This document shows positions 17,503-25,298 of a stretch of DNA of 52,930 bases, one piece after another. The stretch lies in assembly GCA_004292515.1 (NCBI GenBank), contig RDXB01000071.1:1-52930 (forward strand). The letters are read 5' to 3'. Position 1 is the stretch's first letter, and each line of letters starts with the position of its first letter. The translations under genes were made by a program, and so were the position numbers. Below the pieces are notes generated by a model that was not told the origin of the DNA, ran no database searches, and was given only the letters and a program-made list of their open reading frames with translations. This DNA comes from Oscillatoriales cyanobacterium. GTDB lineage: Bacteria > Cyanobacteriota > Cyanobacteriia > CACIAM-69d.

Positions 17503-17587
17503 AGTAGGTTGGGTTGAGCTTGCGAAACCCAACGCGATCAATACAAACTTTGCTGGTGTTGGGTTTCGCGCCTCCACCCAACCTACT
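17503..17587. repeat. 85-bp inverted-repeat (fold-back) element
   Basis: The left arm AGTAGGTTGGGTTGAGCTTG (17503-17533 in full) pairs with the right arm GTTGGGTTTCGCGCC..ACCCAACCTACT (17558-17587), leaving a 24-base loop. The GTAGGTTGGGTT...AAACCCAAC pattern is a widespread cyanobacterial intergenic palindrome, probably a MITE-like remnant. The 68-codon frame across it is not considered a gene. Confidence 0.8.
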
Positions 17588-17630
17588 GATCTACTATTGA
17601 TCTACTACTGGTCTACTGATTCATTTTCCC

Positions 17631-17725
17631 AGCCCAACCGCCCTAGACAATTGGCTCAAGCCCCTTGCCCCTCACGATCAAGCAACTCAAGAATCAGGGT
17701 TTCAGGGATTTAATAACAGCCCCTA
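17631..17725 (-). repeat. 3'-end repeat family, copy B
   Basis: On the minus strand it begins with the TAG stop of the CCB-type gene: TAGGGGCTGTTATTAAATCC, then CTGAAACCCTGATTC, GATCGTGAGGGG, core CAAGGGGCTTGAGCCAATTG (left half intact, right half mutated) and GGTTGGGC. Confidence 0.8.
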
Positions 17726-18364
17726 GCCCTTGGTCAAGCTATTGGCTAACTTGTCGGCGATGCCTTCGATCCAGCGTTCGTCTTGGTTGGTGTAGCTGCG
17801 CGGCGCATTGGCTCCCAGGATCAGCACGCCTCGATCGCCCAAGGGTTGCACAATCACGCCCTGGGTGTTTTCGGGCAAATAGTCAAACTCAATGCGCCCC
17901 GGATAGACATTCAGGGCCACCAGATAGACTGGCTTTTGGGTATCGAGCACCCGCTGCACGATCGGGCCCGGTGTGACGGCGGACTGAGTCCCCAAAATCC
18001 CCCGCCGCAACAGGGTGCGCCCATCGGCATAGAGCACGATCGAGCGGGTGACGGTGTTGGTCAGCAACAGGTGCGAGGCCCAGGCTAGCTCGATTTTTAA
18101 GGCCGCTGCTAGATCGTCGGCTAGCTCAAACCCTTCGTTGCCAACCAGTTCCACCGCGTCCGGTTGCTTGGGTTGTACTCGCTGCCACAGCAACCCCGTC
18201 AAGATCAGCACCGCACAGGCGATCGTCCCGGCCACGTCGGAGCGGGCCTGCCATTCGGAAATGTCGGGTGTGAGCGAGCGATTCACAAACAACCCGACCC
18301 CCAACAGACTGCCCACTGCGATCGGCAGCCGTTGTAACCAGCGATCCGTTTGTGACCTTGCCAT
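17723..18364 (-). CDS. ccbB: Cofactor assembly of complex C subunit B-type protein (CCB2/CCB4 family)
   Basis: This 213-residue protein has two N-terminal transmembrane helices (about 11-27 and 43-60), then a GAF-like soluble domain (about 75-205: GNEGFELADDLAAALKIELAW, RSIVLYADGRTLLRRGIL, GVLILGANAPRSYTNQDERW). This layout and these blocks match the cyanobacterial homologues of the chloroplast CCB2/CCB4 proteins, which help attach haem c(i) to cytochrome b6 on the stromal/cytoplasmic side of the thylakoid membrane. The family assignment is from memory of the block pattern and should be checked. Its TAG stop is shared with repeat copy B. It ends a minus-strand pair with the sulfurtransferase gene 49 bases upstream. 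Confidence 0.7.
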   Translation of the reverse strand: MARSQTDRWLQRLPIAVGSLLGVGLFVNRSLTPDISEWQARSDVAGTIACAVLILTGLLWQRVQPKQPDAVELVGNEGFELADDLAAALKIELAWASHLLLTNTVTRSIVLYADGRTLLRRGILGTQSAVTPGPIVQRVLDTQKPVYLVALNVYPGRIEFDYLPENTQGVIVQPLGDRGVLILGANAPRSYTNQDERWIEGIADKLANSLTKG

Positions 18365-18413
18365 GACTGACTGAAACCCTTGTTGAAACTGCGGGCGATC
18401 GCCCTAGCTGAGT

Positions 18414-19331
18414 TTAGGACGCTGGGTTGGCCGTTGCTGCCATGGACTCTAGGGACGATTGTGTCACCACGGGCAGCTCCGGCCGGGCGCACCAATCACT
18501 CCAACTGCCCCCATAGAGCCGCCCATCTGCTCGCCCCGCCCGGGCCAGGGCCCACAGGTTCACGCAGGCCGTCACCCCAGAGCCGCAATAGACCACGGGC
18601 GGATGATCCGGGTCGATCGCCTGGAAATGATCCCGCAAGGCCTCGGGCGATCGGGCTTGGCCCGCATCATCGCAAACCGCCTGCCAAGGATAATTGACCG
18701 CGCCGGGGATGCGACCGGCCACCGGGTCGATCGGCTCCTCTTCACCACGATAGCGGGCCGGTTCCCGGGAGTCGATCAAGGTGCCTTGGCCCGATCCCTG
18801 GAGCCGTTGCACCTGCTCGATCGTCACGAAGAGTTGCGATCGCACCTGGGGTTCAAAGACCTGGGGCGCGGGCTGTGGGATCTCCGTTGTGGTGGGCAAT
18901 CCGGCGGCCACCCAAGCCGACCAGCCCCCATCTAGCAACACCGCCCGATCGTGTCCCAAGTAGCGCAGCAGCCACCAGAGCCGCGCCGCAAACCCAAATC
19001 GTGAATTGTCGTAGATCGCAACCCAGGTTTGCGGGCCAATGCCCCAATGGCCGAGGGTGGCGGCCAGGCGATCGAGCGGGGGCAGGGGATGCCGCCCGCC
19101 CAGTTCCTGTGCGGGGGAGGACAAGTCGCGATCGAGATGGGCATAGACCGCGCCGGGAATGTGTCCGGCGGCATATTGCTGCTCACCCAAGCTCGGATCG
19201 GCCAGCGAGAACCGACAATCGACGATCGCCCAATCAGCATCGGCCAGGCGATCGGCCAAAGCTGTTGGCGTGATCAATCCTTCAAATGCGCCTTCAAATG
19301 CGCCTTCAAGTGCGGCCGGCTCGATCGTCAT
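18414..19331 (-). CDS. sseA: Two-domain rhodanese-type sulfurtransferase
   Basis: This 305-residue enzyme moves sulfane sulfur from thiosulfate or 3-mercaptopyruvate to an acceptor. It has an inactive N-terminal rhodanese domain (about 20-140; WAIVDCRFSLADPSLGEQQY, GHIPGAVYAHLDRDL) and a catalytic C-terminal domain (about 160-290; LIDSREPARYRGEEEPID, GRIPGAVNYPW). The active-site Cys249 lies in the loop CGSGVTA, the form usually seen in 3-mercaptopyruvate sulfurtransferases rather than CRKGVTA of thiosulfate enzymes; the preferred substrate is still uncertain. The symbol is by family analogy. The N-terminus carries a small in-frame duplication (GAFEGAFEG). It probably shares a transcript with the CCB-type gene downstream. 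Confidence 0.87.
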   Translation of the reverse strand: MTIEPAALEGAFEGAFEGLITPTALADRLADADWAIVDCRFSLADPSLGEQQYAAGHIPGAVYAHLDRDLSSPAQELGGRHPLPPLDRLAATLGHWGIGPQTWVAIYDNSRFGFAARLWWLLRYLGHDRAVLLDGGWSAWVAAGLPTTTEIPQPAPQVFEPQVRSQLFVTIEQVQRLQGSGQGTLIDSREPARYRGEEEPIDPVAGRIPGAVNYPWQAVCDDAGQARSPEALRDHFQAIDPDHPPVVYCGSGVTACVNLWALARAGRADGRLYGGSWSDWCARPELPVVTQSSLESMAATANPAS

Positions 19332-19451
19332 GGCCCAATCCTCGCTTCCATAGCCAGTGCAGGTACATCATCTCCCAACCAACCTACCCCGATCGCCTGG
19401 CCCCTTGGTAGCGGTATGCCTGCCAGTGCAACCAGTCAAACGGTTAAAGGC

Positions 19452-19549
19452 AAATGCCCCAATGGTCGTAACAAGGGACTTAAGCCCCTTGTCCCCTACG
19501 ATCTTGTAACGGCGGAATCAGGGTTTTGGGCATTTGATAACACCCCCTA
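19452..19549 (-). repeat. 3'-end repeat family, copy C
   Basis: On the minus strand it begins with the TAG stop of the ABC ATPase gene: TAGGGGGTGTTATCAAATGC, then CCAAAACCCTGATTC, GATCGTAGGGGA, core CAAGGGGCTTAAGTCCCTTG and CATTGGGGCATTTG. It is one of the fullest copies and marks the 3' end of the guanidine cluster. Confidence 0.85.
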
Positions 19550-20314
19550 CGCTCCCACAGCCACCGGTTGACGCAACAGATCGAGAATGGCGTAGCGATA
19601 GTCTTGGAAGGTGCTCGATCGCCGCACAGCCTCATTGCGATCGGCAGGCAAATCGATCACCAACTCCTGACGAATCGTGCCGGGCCGGGCGCTCATCACA
19701 TAAACCCGCTGCGACAGAAAAACCGCCTCTTCCACATCGTGGGTAATCGTCAAAATGGTCGTACCCGTGTTTTGCCACAGGTCGATCAAAAACCCCTGCA
19801 TGGTTTCACGGGTTTGCACGTCCAGCGCCCCAAACGGCTCATCCATTAGCAAAATTTTGGGCTGGGATGCCAAGGCCCGGGCGATCGCCACCCGCTGTTT
19901 CATGCCGCCCGACAATTCGCGAGGCAGCGCCTTGGCAAATTGCGACAGGCCCACCACCCCCATGTAGTAGCACGCCTGCTCAAAACGATCGGCTAGCGAT
20001 GCCCCCTGAAGCTTCAGACCAAAACTGATGTTTTCCTCAACGGTCATCCAGGGATAGAGCGTGTAGCTTTGGAACACCATGCCGCGATCGGCTCCGGGGC
20101 CAATCACCGGTTGACCATCCACCAGCACCTCACCGGCCGTGGGCTGCTCCAACCCCGCCACAATTCGCAGCATGGTGGACTTGCCGGAGCCGGACGCTCC
20201 CACAGCGCAGACTAATTCGCCGGTTTCCACATGCAAATTGATATCTTTGAGCGCCACAATTGTGTTGCCGCGCGCTGAAAATTGCTTGTACAGATGCTTG
20301 ATTTCTAAGTGCAT
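19547..20314 (-). CDS. ABC transporter ATP-binding protein of the guanidine cluster
   Basis: This cytosolic ATPase of the nitrate/sulfonate/taurine (SsuB/TauB-like) importer class is about 255 residues. The Walker A site is GASGSGKST, the signature LSGGMKQRVAIARAL, and Walker B ILLMDEPFGALD followed by ILTITHDVEEAVFLSQRVYVM. The ATG at 20314 gives MHLEIKHLYKQF, the normal first strand. An in-frame GTG at 20341 overlaps the permease stop by 4 bases (GTGA) and is an equally possible coupled start. It is the last gene of the run gdmH-hypA-hypB-binding protein-permease-ATPase. The orthologous order in Synechocystis (sll1077-sll1082) links the importer to guanidine; the substrate is inferred from context, not from the ATPase. 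Confidence 0.9.
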   Translation of the reverse strand: MHLEIKHLYKQFSARGNTIVALKDINLHVETGELVCAVGASGSGKSTMLRIVAGLEQPTAGEVLVDGQPVIGPGADRGMVFQSYTLYPWMTVEENISFGLKLQGASLADRFEQACYYMGVVGLSQFAKALPRELSGGMKQRVAIARALASQPKILLMDEPFGALDVQTRETMQGFLIDLWQNTGTTILTITHDVEEAVFLSQRVYVMSARPGTIRQELVIDLPADRNEAVRRSSTFQDYRYAILDLLRQPVAVGA

Positions 20315-20337
20315 GGGTTGGATGGGGGAGACAACAA

Positions 20338-21198
20338 TCACGCTTTAACAGACCAGCGGCAGGCATAGCGCAGGAGCAGACGAAAGAGGATGTCAATGGT
20401 CAAACCGATCGCCCCAATGATGATCAAGCCAGCAAAGATTTCATCAGTTTTCAAAAAGCGCTGGGCAACGCTAATTCGGCGACCTAGTCCCTCCGTCGCA
20501 GCGACCAACTCAGACACAATTACCAGGTTCCAAGCTGCCGCCATATTGACCCGACAAGTATCAATAATGCCGGGCATAATGTAGGGCAAAATTACCTGTA
20601 ATAAAACTTGCCATCGATTACCCCCGAGGGTGTAGGTAGCCTCGATCATTTCCTTGGGGATAAACTTGACTGAATCCATCACCATCAGGGTGTTGAAAAA
20701 CAATGTCCCGACAAAAACTAGCAAGATTTTGGGTAATTCGCCCAGGCCAAAGTACAAAATCAGTAAGGGAATAAAGGCTGTGGCGGGCATATAGCGCACA
20801 ATGCCCACGATCGGCTCCATTAGCGATCGAATACTGGCAAAAGTTCCCATCAGGGTTCCGAGGGGAATTGCGATCGCAGTTGCTAGGGCAAATCCACCCA
20901 TAATTCGCAACAAACTAGACTGAATATCCACCGGCAGCGCACCGCTCACCCACAGGCGATGAATGGCAGTGACCACTTGGGCCGGTGATGGTAAAAACAG
21001 CGATTTAACCAGTCCACTACTAGCCACGATCGCCCACAAGACCAGGGGCAGGGCGATCGATAAAGCCATCAAAATCCAACTCAATCGTGGGGGCAAATCC
21101 TCCGCAATTTGCCAAAAAACGGAGGGCCGCAACATTCGAGCAGGGCCAGGATTGCGAACTAGCGGTGGGTCGTGGGGAATAAGCACAGGATCAGACAT
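20338..21198 (-). CDS. ABC transporter permease of the guanidine cluster
   Basis: The 286-residue inner-membrane permease belongs to the binding-protein-dependent transport family (BPD_transp_1, SsuC/TauC-like). The first helix is at about 42-62 (ILMALSIALPLVLWAIVASSG), and the ordered helices include GGFALATAIAIPLGTLMGTF and ILLVFVGTLFFNTLMVMD. The cytoplasmic EAA loop is EATYTLGGNRWQVLLQVILPYIMPGI, which docks the ATPase. A binding-protein gene lies 99 bases upstream and the ATPase gene overlaps or abuts its end, so the three make one importer. Nothing in the permease itself reveals the substrate. Confidence 0.92.
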   Translation of the reverse strand: MSDPVLIPHDPPLVRNPGPARMLRPSVFWQIAEDLPPRLSWILMALSIALPLVLWAIVASSGLVKSLFLPSPAQVVTAIHRLWVSGALPVDIQSSLLRIMGGFALATAIAIPLGTLMGTFASIRSLMEPIVGIVRYMPATAFIPLLILYFGLGELPKILLVFVGTLFFNTLMVMDSVKFIPKEMIEATYTLGGNRWQVLLQVILPYIMPGIIDTCRVNMAAAWNLVIVSELVAATEGLGRRISVAQRFLKTDEIFAGLIIIGAIGLTIDILFRLLLRYACRWSVKA

Positions 21199-21297
21199 GG
21201 CAAACCTTTGAGAAAACCCTTCAGAAAACCCCTTCAGAAAACCCTTGCAAGAACCTGGGATGGGAATGGAAGCGTGCTGGAGTCATTCCAACATCCG

Positions 21298-22356
21298 TTA
21301 GGTCGCAGACTTGGTTTGGGCCGCGTAGGCTTTCACAAAGCGATCGTCAAAGAGCTTACTGAGATTGGGTTTAGATTTAGTCAAGCCAGAACTAACCAAG
21401 AATTCTGAGATTTCTTGGGCCGCAAAAACCAAGGATGATCGATCCTTACCCGGTCGAAAGGCCTTTAGATTTTCCTCAACTGTGAAAATCTTAGTGCCAG
21501 CTTCATATTGCTTGTACTCTTCGATGGAAACGCCCGCTCGTTTAGCCATAATGCTATAGGCAGCTTCAGGGTTTTTCTGAATGTAATCGAGCGTGGCAAA
21601 CCAGCTATTCACTAGGGCTTGGACGGCGGCAGGTTTTTCGGTAATTAGCTGACGAGTAACCACTAAATGGTCAGAAATAGCACCGGGAAAGTCCTTGGAA
21701 CTGAAGAGTTCTTTGCTGTCTGGTCGCTCTAGGGCTTTGGTTGTGAAGGGGGCAAATACGCCGACTGCATCCACTTGGCCCGCTGCAAAGGCTGCCGCTG
21801 CTGCACCCGTTTCTAAGGGCTGTAGTTGAATATCGCTAGCTGATAAACCCGCTTTTTTTAGACCCAATAATAAAAGGAAATGATCGACGGTTCCTTCTTC
21901 AACAGCAACGCGCTTGCCTTTCAGATCGGCGATCGACTTGATCTCAGAACTGACGATGATTTTGTCATTACCAGTGGAGTTGTCATTGATCAACACAATT
22001 ACTTGATCAGCACCAGCGGCGATCGAGCTAATCGTGTCATTCAAGGTTTGAGCATTGCCATCCAATTGCCCCACTGTTAAGGCATTAATCGAGTCTAGAT
22101 AGCCATCAAACCACTTGAGATCCACATTGACTTGATTAGCGGCAAAAATCTTGGCATCTTGGGCCACTTGCCAGGGCACCCAACCGGGCCAAACGCTAAA
22201 GCCCATACGCACTACGGGCACGGTGTCACTGGGGGATGAGCCTGTGGTTGAAGTCTCATTATTGTTGGATTGGGATGCACAGCTAATGGTTAGAAATAGG
22301 GCTGCTAAAAAGCATCCTAACCAGCTCAGAAGTTGGCGACGATTGATAGAAATCAT
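21298..22356 (-). CDS. Substrate-binding lipoprotein of the guanidine cluster ABC importer
   Basis: This 352-residue periplasmic binding protein is of the NMT1/SsuA-like class. The signal peptide with lipobox is RRQLLSWLGCFLAALFLTIS followed by Cys26, the predicted lipid-modified residue. The mature part starts with a Ser/Asn/Thr-rich linker, then VVRMGFSVWPGWVPWQVAQD, LDGNAQTLNDTISSIAAGAD, IKSIADLKGKRVAVEEGTVD and VDAVGVFAPFTTKALERPDS, the usual two-lobe pattern. In this superfamily substrates range from sulfonates to nitrate, cyanate and amines. Position downstream of gdmH, hypA and hypB makes guanidine the most likely ligand, although a nickel or urea-like role cannot be excluded. A hairpin upstream (22484-22505) may lower its transcription relative to hypB. 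Confidence 0.88.
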   Translation of the reverse strand: MISINRRQLLSWLGCFLAALFLTISCASQSNNNETSTTGSSPSDTVPVVRMGFSVWPGWVPWQVAQDAKIFAANQVNVDLKWFDGYLDSINALTVGQLDGNAQTLNDTISSIAAGADQVIVLINDNSTGNDKIIVSSEIKSIADLKGKRVAVEEGTVDHFLLLLGLKKAGLSASDIQLQPLETGAAAAAFAAGQVDAVGVFAPFTTKALERPDSKELFSSKDFPGAISDHLVVTRQLITEKPAAVQALVNSWFATLDYIQKNPEAAYSIMAKRAGVSIEEYKQYEAGTKIFTVEENLKAFRPGKDRSSLVFAAQEISEFLVSSGLTKSKPNLSKLFDDRFVKAYAAQTKSAT

Positions 22357-22483
22357 GGGTATGAGTGCGCGATCGCACTGGACTAATGAACACTCAGACG
22401 ACTCAAACCAATCGCCCGAAATCAGCCAAACCAGTCAGCAAAATGAATCAATCAGGCAATCAATCAGGTAATTAAACAAAGCA

Positions 22484-22505
22484 GGGCAATTCCGAAGAAC
22501 TGCCC
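22484..22505 (-). terminator. Attenuator or partial terminator between hypB and the binding-protein gene
   Basis: On the minus strand GGGCAGTTC-TTCG-GAATTGCCC forms a 9-bp stem (one G-T pair) capped by the very stable UUCG tetraloop, 8 bases after the hypB stop. TGCTTTGTTTAATT follows. The imperfect T-run suggests partial termination within the cluster or an mRNA-stabilising structure. Confidence 0.65.
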
Positions 22506-22513
22506 CGAACCAT

Positions 22514-23236
22514 CTAGGCGGTGATCAGATCAGGAGTACGATCGCTCGGCTGGTGCGATCGCCCCGTGACCTGGCGCACCCAGTTCAGCCAATCCTCCAG
22601 GCCAGCCCCGGTTTTGGCACTGACCGGAATAATCACCACCTGGGGGTTGATTTGCCGCACATTGGCCACGATTCGATCAAGATCCACTTCCAGATAGGGT
22701 GCAAGATCGGTTTTGGTAATCAGCAGGCAGTTGGCCTCCCGAAACATCACCGGATATTTCAGGGGCTTGTCTTCGCCTTCGGTGACACTCAGCAGGGCAA
22801 CTTTGGCATGTTCGCCCACCTCAAACTCGGCGGGACAAACCAAGTTGCCGACGTTTTCGACCACCACCAAATCCAGCGATCGCGGATCGAGTAGATCCTT
22901 AAGCTGGTGGATGCCCCCGGCTACCATCCGCGCATCCAGGTGACACGATCGCCCCGTGTTGATCGCCACCACCGGCACGCCACATTGCCGCAGCCGATCG
23001 GCATCCAGCTCCGTGGTCATGTCCCCTTCAACCACGGCGATCGCCAGTTCCGATCGCAGGGCGGCCAGAGTTTTTTCCAGCAGGGCAGTTTTGCCCGCGC
23101 CGGGACTGCTCATCAGGTTGAGGCAGGTAATGCCCCACTCATCGAAATGCTCGCGGTTGTGGTCTGCGCCGGCCTGGTTGGCATGGAGCAGGTTCATTTC
23201 TAAGGCAGCGTCAAAGGTTTGGTGCATGGCATCCAC
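22514..23236 (-). CDS. hypB: Nickel-insertion GTPase HypB
   Basis: HypB is a cytosolic GTPase that delivers nickel to metalloenzymes together with HypA. At 240 residues it has the P-loop MSSPGAGKT (about 42-50), [13 protein letters not shown], the metal-site Cys98-His99 pair in [13 protein letters not shown] with Cys134 in [15 protein letters not shown] (174-178) and SAKTG (206-210). There is no N-terminal His-rich stretch, so it lacks a nickel store. No other hydrogenase maturation gene (hypC-F) or hydrogenase subunit is in the window. It sits between hypA and the importer downstream of gdmH, so its client is most likely the guanidine hydrolase. Starts at Met1 or Met4 (23227) are both possible. 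Confidence 0.93.
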   Translation of the reverse strand: MDAMHQTFDAALEMNLLHANQAGADHNREHFDEWGITCLNLMSSPGAGKTALLEKTLAALRSELAIAVVEGDMTTELDADRLRQCGVPVVAINTGRSCHLDARMVAGGIHQLKDLLDPRSLDLVVVENVGNLVCPAEFEVGEHAKVALLSVTEGEDKPLKYPVMFREANCLLITKTDLAPYLEVDLDRIVANVRQINPQVVIIPVSAKTGAGLEDWLNWVRQVTGRSHQPSDRTPDLITA

Positions 23237-23330
23237 TCACAGGGTTTGAATCACAGGGTTTGAATCACAGGGGTTGCAGAGTGGGAACAGGAGCGCGGAT
23301 AAGAACGCAGGGAGCCAATCAAAGTTCTGT

Positions 23331-23428
23331 GCCCCAATCGTCGCAACAAGGGGCTTAAGCCCCTTGTTCCCCACGATGCCGGAACGGTGGAATCAGGGTT
23401 TTGAGCGATTTGACGACCGGCCCCAGCG
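23331..23428 (-). repeat. 3'-end repeat family, copy D
   Basis: It lies between hypA and hypB, 33 bases after the hypA TAA stop and oriented with the gene: GGGGCCGGTCGTCAAATCGC, TCAAAACCCTGATTC, GCATCGTGGGGAA, core CAAGGGGCTTAAGCCCCTTG, GATTGGGGCAC. It splits the hypA-hypB pair by 225 bases. Confidence 0.85.
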
Positions 23429-23461
23429 CCCAATCCATGGCGCAATCCCCCTAGCCATTGC

Positions 23462-23851
23462 TTAAACCGCCGCCAATTGACCGATCACGGTTTCCTGGGC
23501 CGCGTTTTGGTATTCGATGTGGGAAATTTGCAGCTCGCGACCCGATCGAATGTCCTCCATCGGTGCGCCACAGGTGGGACAGGCGTAGTGCAGTCCCACC
23601 TCGGGGCGATAGTCGCTTTGGCAGGCATGGCAAAAAGCCACCAACGGCACCGACTCGATCGCCAACTCCGCCGCCGCCAAAAATGTCCCCTCCTTGTAAG
23701 CATCAAAGGCAAAGACCAAACCCATCGGCTCCACACAGGTAAAATCCCCCACCCGCAGATGCACCCGCGAAATTTGGGGGCGATCGGGCTGCGATTCCCA
23801 CCAATCCCGCAGGGTCAACACCAGCGATCGAGTCATATCCACTTCATGCAT
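23462..23851 (-). CDS. hypA: Nickel chaperone HypA
   Basis: HypA binds nickel through its N-terminal Met-His-Glu motif and passes it on with HypB. The protein has 129 residues. It starts MHEVDMTRSLVLTL, keeping the nickel-ligand His2, and has the structural zinc site CHAC (Cys74, Cys77) and CPTC (Cys91, Cys94). The middle strand VHLRVGDFTCVEPMGLVFAF is typical. The gene starts 97 bases after gdmH on the same strand. HypA is normally found with [NiFe] hydrogenase or urease genes; here its neighbour is a ureohydrolase, in line with the reported need of cyanobacterial GdmH for these chaperones. The last residues (GQLAAV) are followed by a TAA stop and repeat copy D. Confidence 0.93.
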   Translation of the reverse strand: MHEVDMTRSLVLTLRDWWESQPDRPQISRVHLRVGDFTCVEPMGLVFAFDAYKEGTFLAAAELAIESVPLVAFCHACQSDYRPEVGLHYACPTCGAPMEDIRSGRELQISHIEYQNAAQETVIGQLAAV

Positions 23852-23948
23852 CGGCTAATTCCCCCAAATCTCGGGCCTGTTGCAAAACGCTTGGTTGGGT
23901 GCGATCGCCCAACCATCGAGCTGGGCGCGACCGACCGATAGCGAACCC

Positions 23949-25127
23949 CTACGACCAGCCATCCTCAAAAATCTGCGCTTCCTCGTGGATGTAGGACGGC
24001 TTTTCCTGGCGCGGCAACTGGCCCGACAGCACCAAATTCGCCATCGCATCGCAAATCACCCGCGTTGCCATCAGCGAAGTCATGTCGCTGATGTCGTAGG
24101 GCGGCGACACCTCCACGATTTCCAAGCCACAAATCGGAGCCTTCCGAATAATCCGCGACAGCAAATACAGCGCCTCTCGCGGCAACAGACCACCCGGCTC
24201 CGGCCAGCCCGTGCCCGGCACAAAGCCCGCATCAATGCAATCAATGTCGAAGCTGATGTAAACGCAGTCGGTGCCATCAAGGGCCCGTTCCAAGGCAAAA
24301 TCCACCGCTGCATCCAAACCGATTTCCATGATGTCCGTGACGGTCAGGATGTTCGTGGCTCGCTCCCGGCAGACCTTCACCCCTTGGCGCGGCACCTGCC
24401 ACCCCCCAATGCCCAACTGCACCAGGTTCTTGGCGGGGGCGTTTTTGATGTTGGTGGCGTGGAACCAAGGACAGGTGTGCATCCGCTCGTCCAGGTCGGT
24501 CTCTTGGGTATCCACATGGCGATCGAAGTGGATGATGCCGACTTTTTTGTCGCCCAAGTGGCGGCAGACCCCGCGCACCGTGGGATAGCCGATCGAGTGG
24601 TCGCCACCCAAAATGATCGGGAACGCCCCCGACGCAAAAATGTGGGCAATCCCCTTGGAAATTTGGTCGAAGGACTTTTCGTTATTGGCCGGAATCGTGA
24701 AAATGTCGCCCACATCGCAGAGGGTAATCTGCTCGCGCAAATCGATCCCCAGCTCGAAGTTGTAGGGCGTGTACAGGGCCGAAATGCGGCGAATGCCCTG
24801 GGGGCCAAAGCGCGTGCCTGGCCGGTAAGTCGTGCCCGAGTCGTGGGGCACGCCCACGATCGCCACGTCGTAGTTGCCCACCTGGTTCACGTCTTCCAGG
24901 TAGGGCGCTTTCATGAAGGTATTGATCCCGGCGTAGTGGGGCAGTTCCCCGCGCGAGAAGGTGGAAATAGTGCGGTCTTTGATGCTGTCGGCGGCTTCTA
25001 GACCCAGCCGCAGAGCCGCATCGACTTCCTGTTGCCAACCGGTCATCGGGAGTCGAGACTCTAAATCTAGGGCGCGTTTGGCTTCGGACTCACCACCCTG
25101 ATAGTTAGGACGCTCAAAAATACTCAT
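23949..25127 (-). CDS. gdmH: Nickel-dependent guanidine hydrolase (ureohydrolase family)
   Basis: GdmH splits guanidine into urea and ammonium in the cytosol. From the ATG at 25127 the protein has 392 residues, near the 390 of Synechocystis Sll1077. An earlier ATG at 25166 would add 13. All six ureohydrolase metal ligands are visible (numbering from 25127): His177 in LGGDHSIGYP; Asp202, His204 and Asp206 in HFDRHVDTQ; Asp294 and Asp296 in SFDIDCIDA. It departs from agmatinase/arginase at FDRHVD (Ala to Arg) and GTGWPEPGG (Thr to Trp308), and has a long N-terminal region of about 85 residues. The riboswitch upstream, the hypA-hypB chaperones and the importer downstream all support guanidine over agmatine. 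Activity itself is inferred. Confidence 0.9.
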   Translation of the reverse strand: MSIFERPNYQGGESEAKRALDLESRLPMTGWQQEVDAALRLGLEAADSIKDRTISTFSRGELPHYAGINTFMKAPYLEDVNQVGNYDVAIVGVPHDSGTTYRPGTRFGPQGIRRISALYTPYNFELGIDLREQITLCDVGDIFTIPANNEKSFDQISKGIAHIFASGAFPIILGGDHSIGYPTVRGVCRHLGDKKVGIIHFDRHVDTQETDLDERMHTCPWFHATNIKNAPAKNLVQLGIGGWQVPRQGVKVCRERATNILTVTDIMEIGLDAAVDFALERALDGTDCVYISFDIDCIDAGFVPGTGWPEPGGLLPREALYLLSRIIRKAPICGLEIVEVSPPYDISDMTSLMATRVICDAMANLVLSGQLPRQEKPSYIHEEAQIFEDGWS

Positions 25128-25243
25128 TGGCGATGGGGTGTTGGGGTTAGATCGACAACTAGACATCGCTTGGCTGCTTGGTCAGTGGGATTTCCCGGTG
25201 ACTGATGCACGATTGCCACTAATTGCCTGAACATCCGAACAGC

Positions 25244-25298
25244 AAAGCCCGGGGGGTTCTAGGCAACCTTGCGATTAGCCTTAGACCTCCCGGGCTTT
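25244..25298 (-). terminator. Riboswitch expression-platform hairpin
   Basis: On the minus strand AAAGCCCGGGAGG, shared with the aptamer's 3' part, can pair with CCCCCCGGGCTTT; GGTCTAAGGC and GCCTAGAACC extend the stem imperfectly. The sequence after it (GCTGTTCGG) lacks a good T-run, so the mechanism may be termination or another switch. Mutual exclusion with the aptamer's last helix is visible. Confidence 0.7.

Noticed and set aside
17371-17577. 68-codon minus-strand frame
   Set aside because: It is largely the arm of the fold-back element at 17503-17587; no start signal.
19029-19571. Plus-strand frame ending in NKGLKPLVPYDLV
   Set aside because: Its end is a translation of repeat copy C and the rest is antisense to the sulfurtransferase. 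GLKPLV-type peptides are a sign of this repeat, not of a gene.
22514-23851. Reading hypA-hypB as part of a hydrogenase maturation operon
   Set aside because: No hypC-F, hydrogenase subunits or proteases are present; both sides of the pair belong to the guanidine cluster.
23880-25001. 373-codon plus-strand frame antisense to gdmH
   Set aside because: The minus strand encodes a full ureohydrolase with all motifs; the long antisense frame is a side effect of GC-rich codon use.
23949-25127. Reading the ureohydrolase as agmatinase (speB)
   Set aside because: The guanidine-I riboswitch, hypA-hypB neighbours, FDRHVD and GTGWPEPGG motifs and length fit guanidine hydrolase better.
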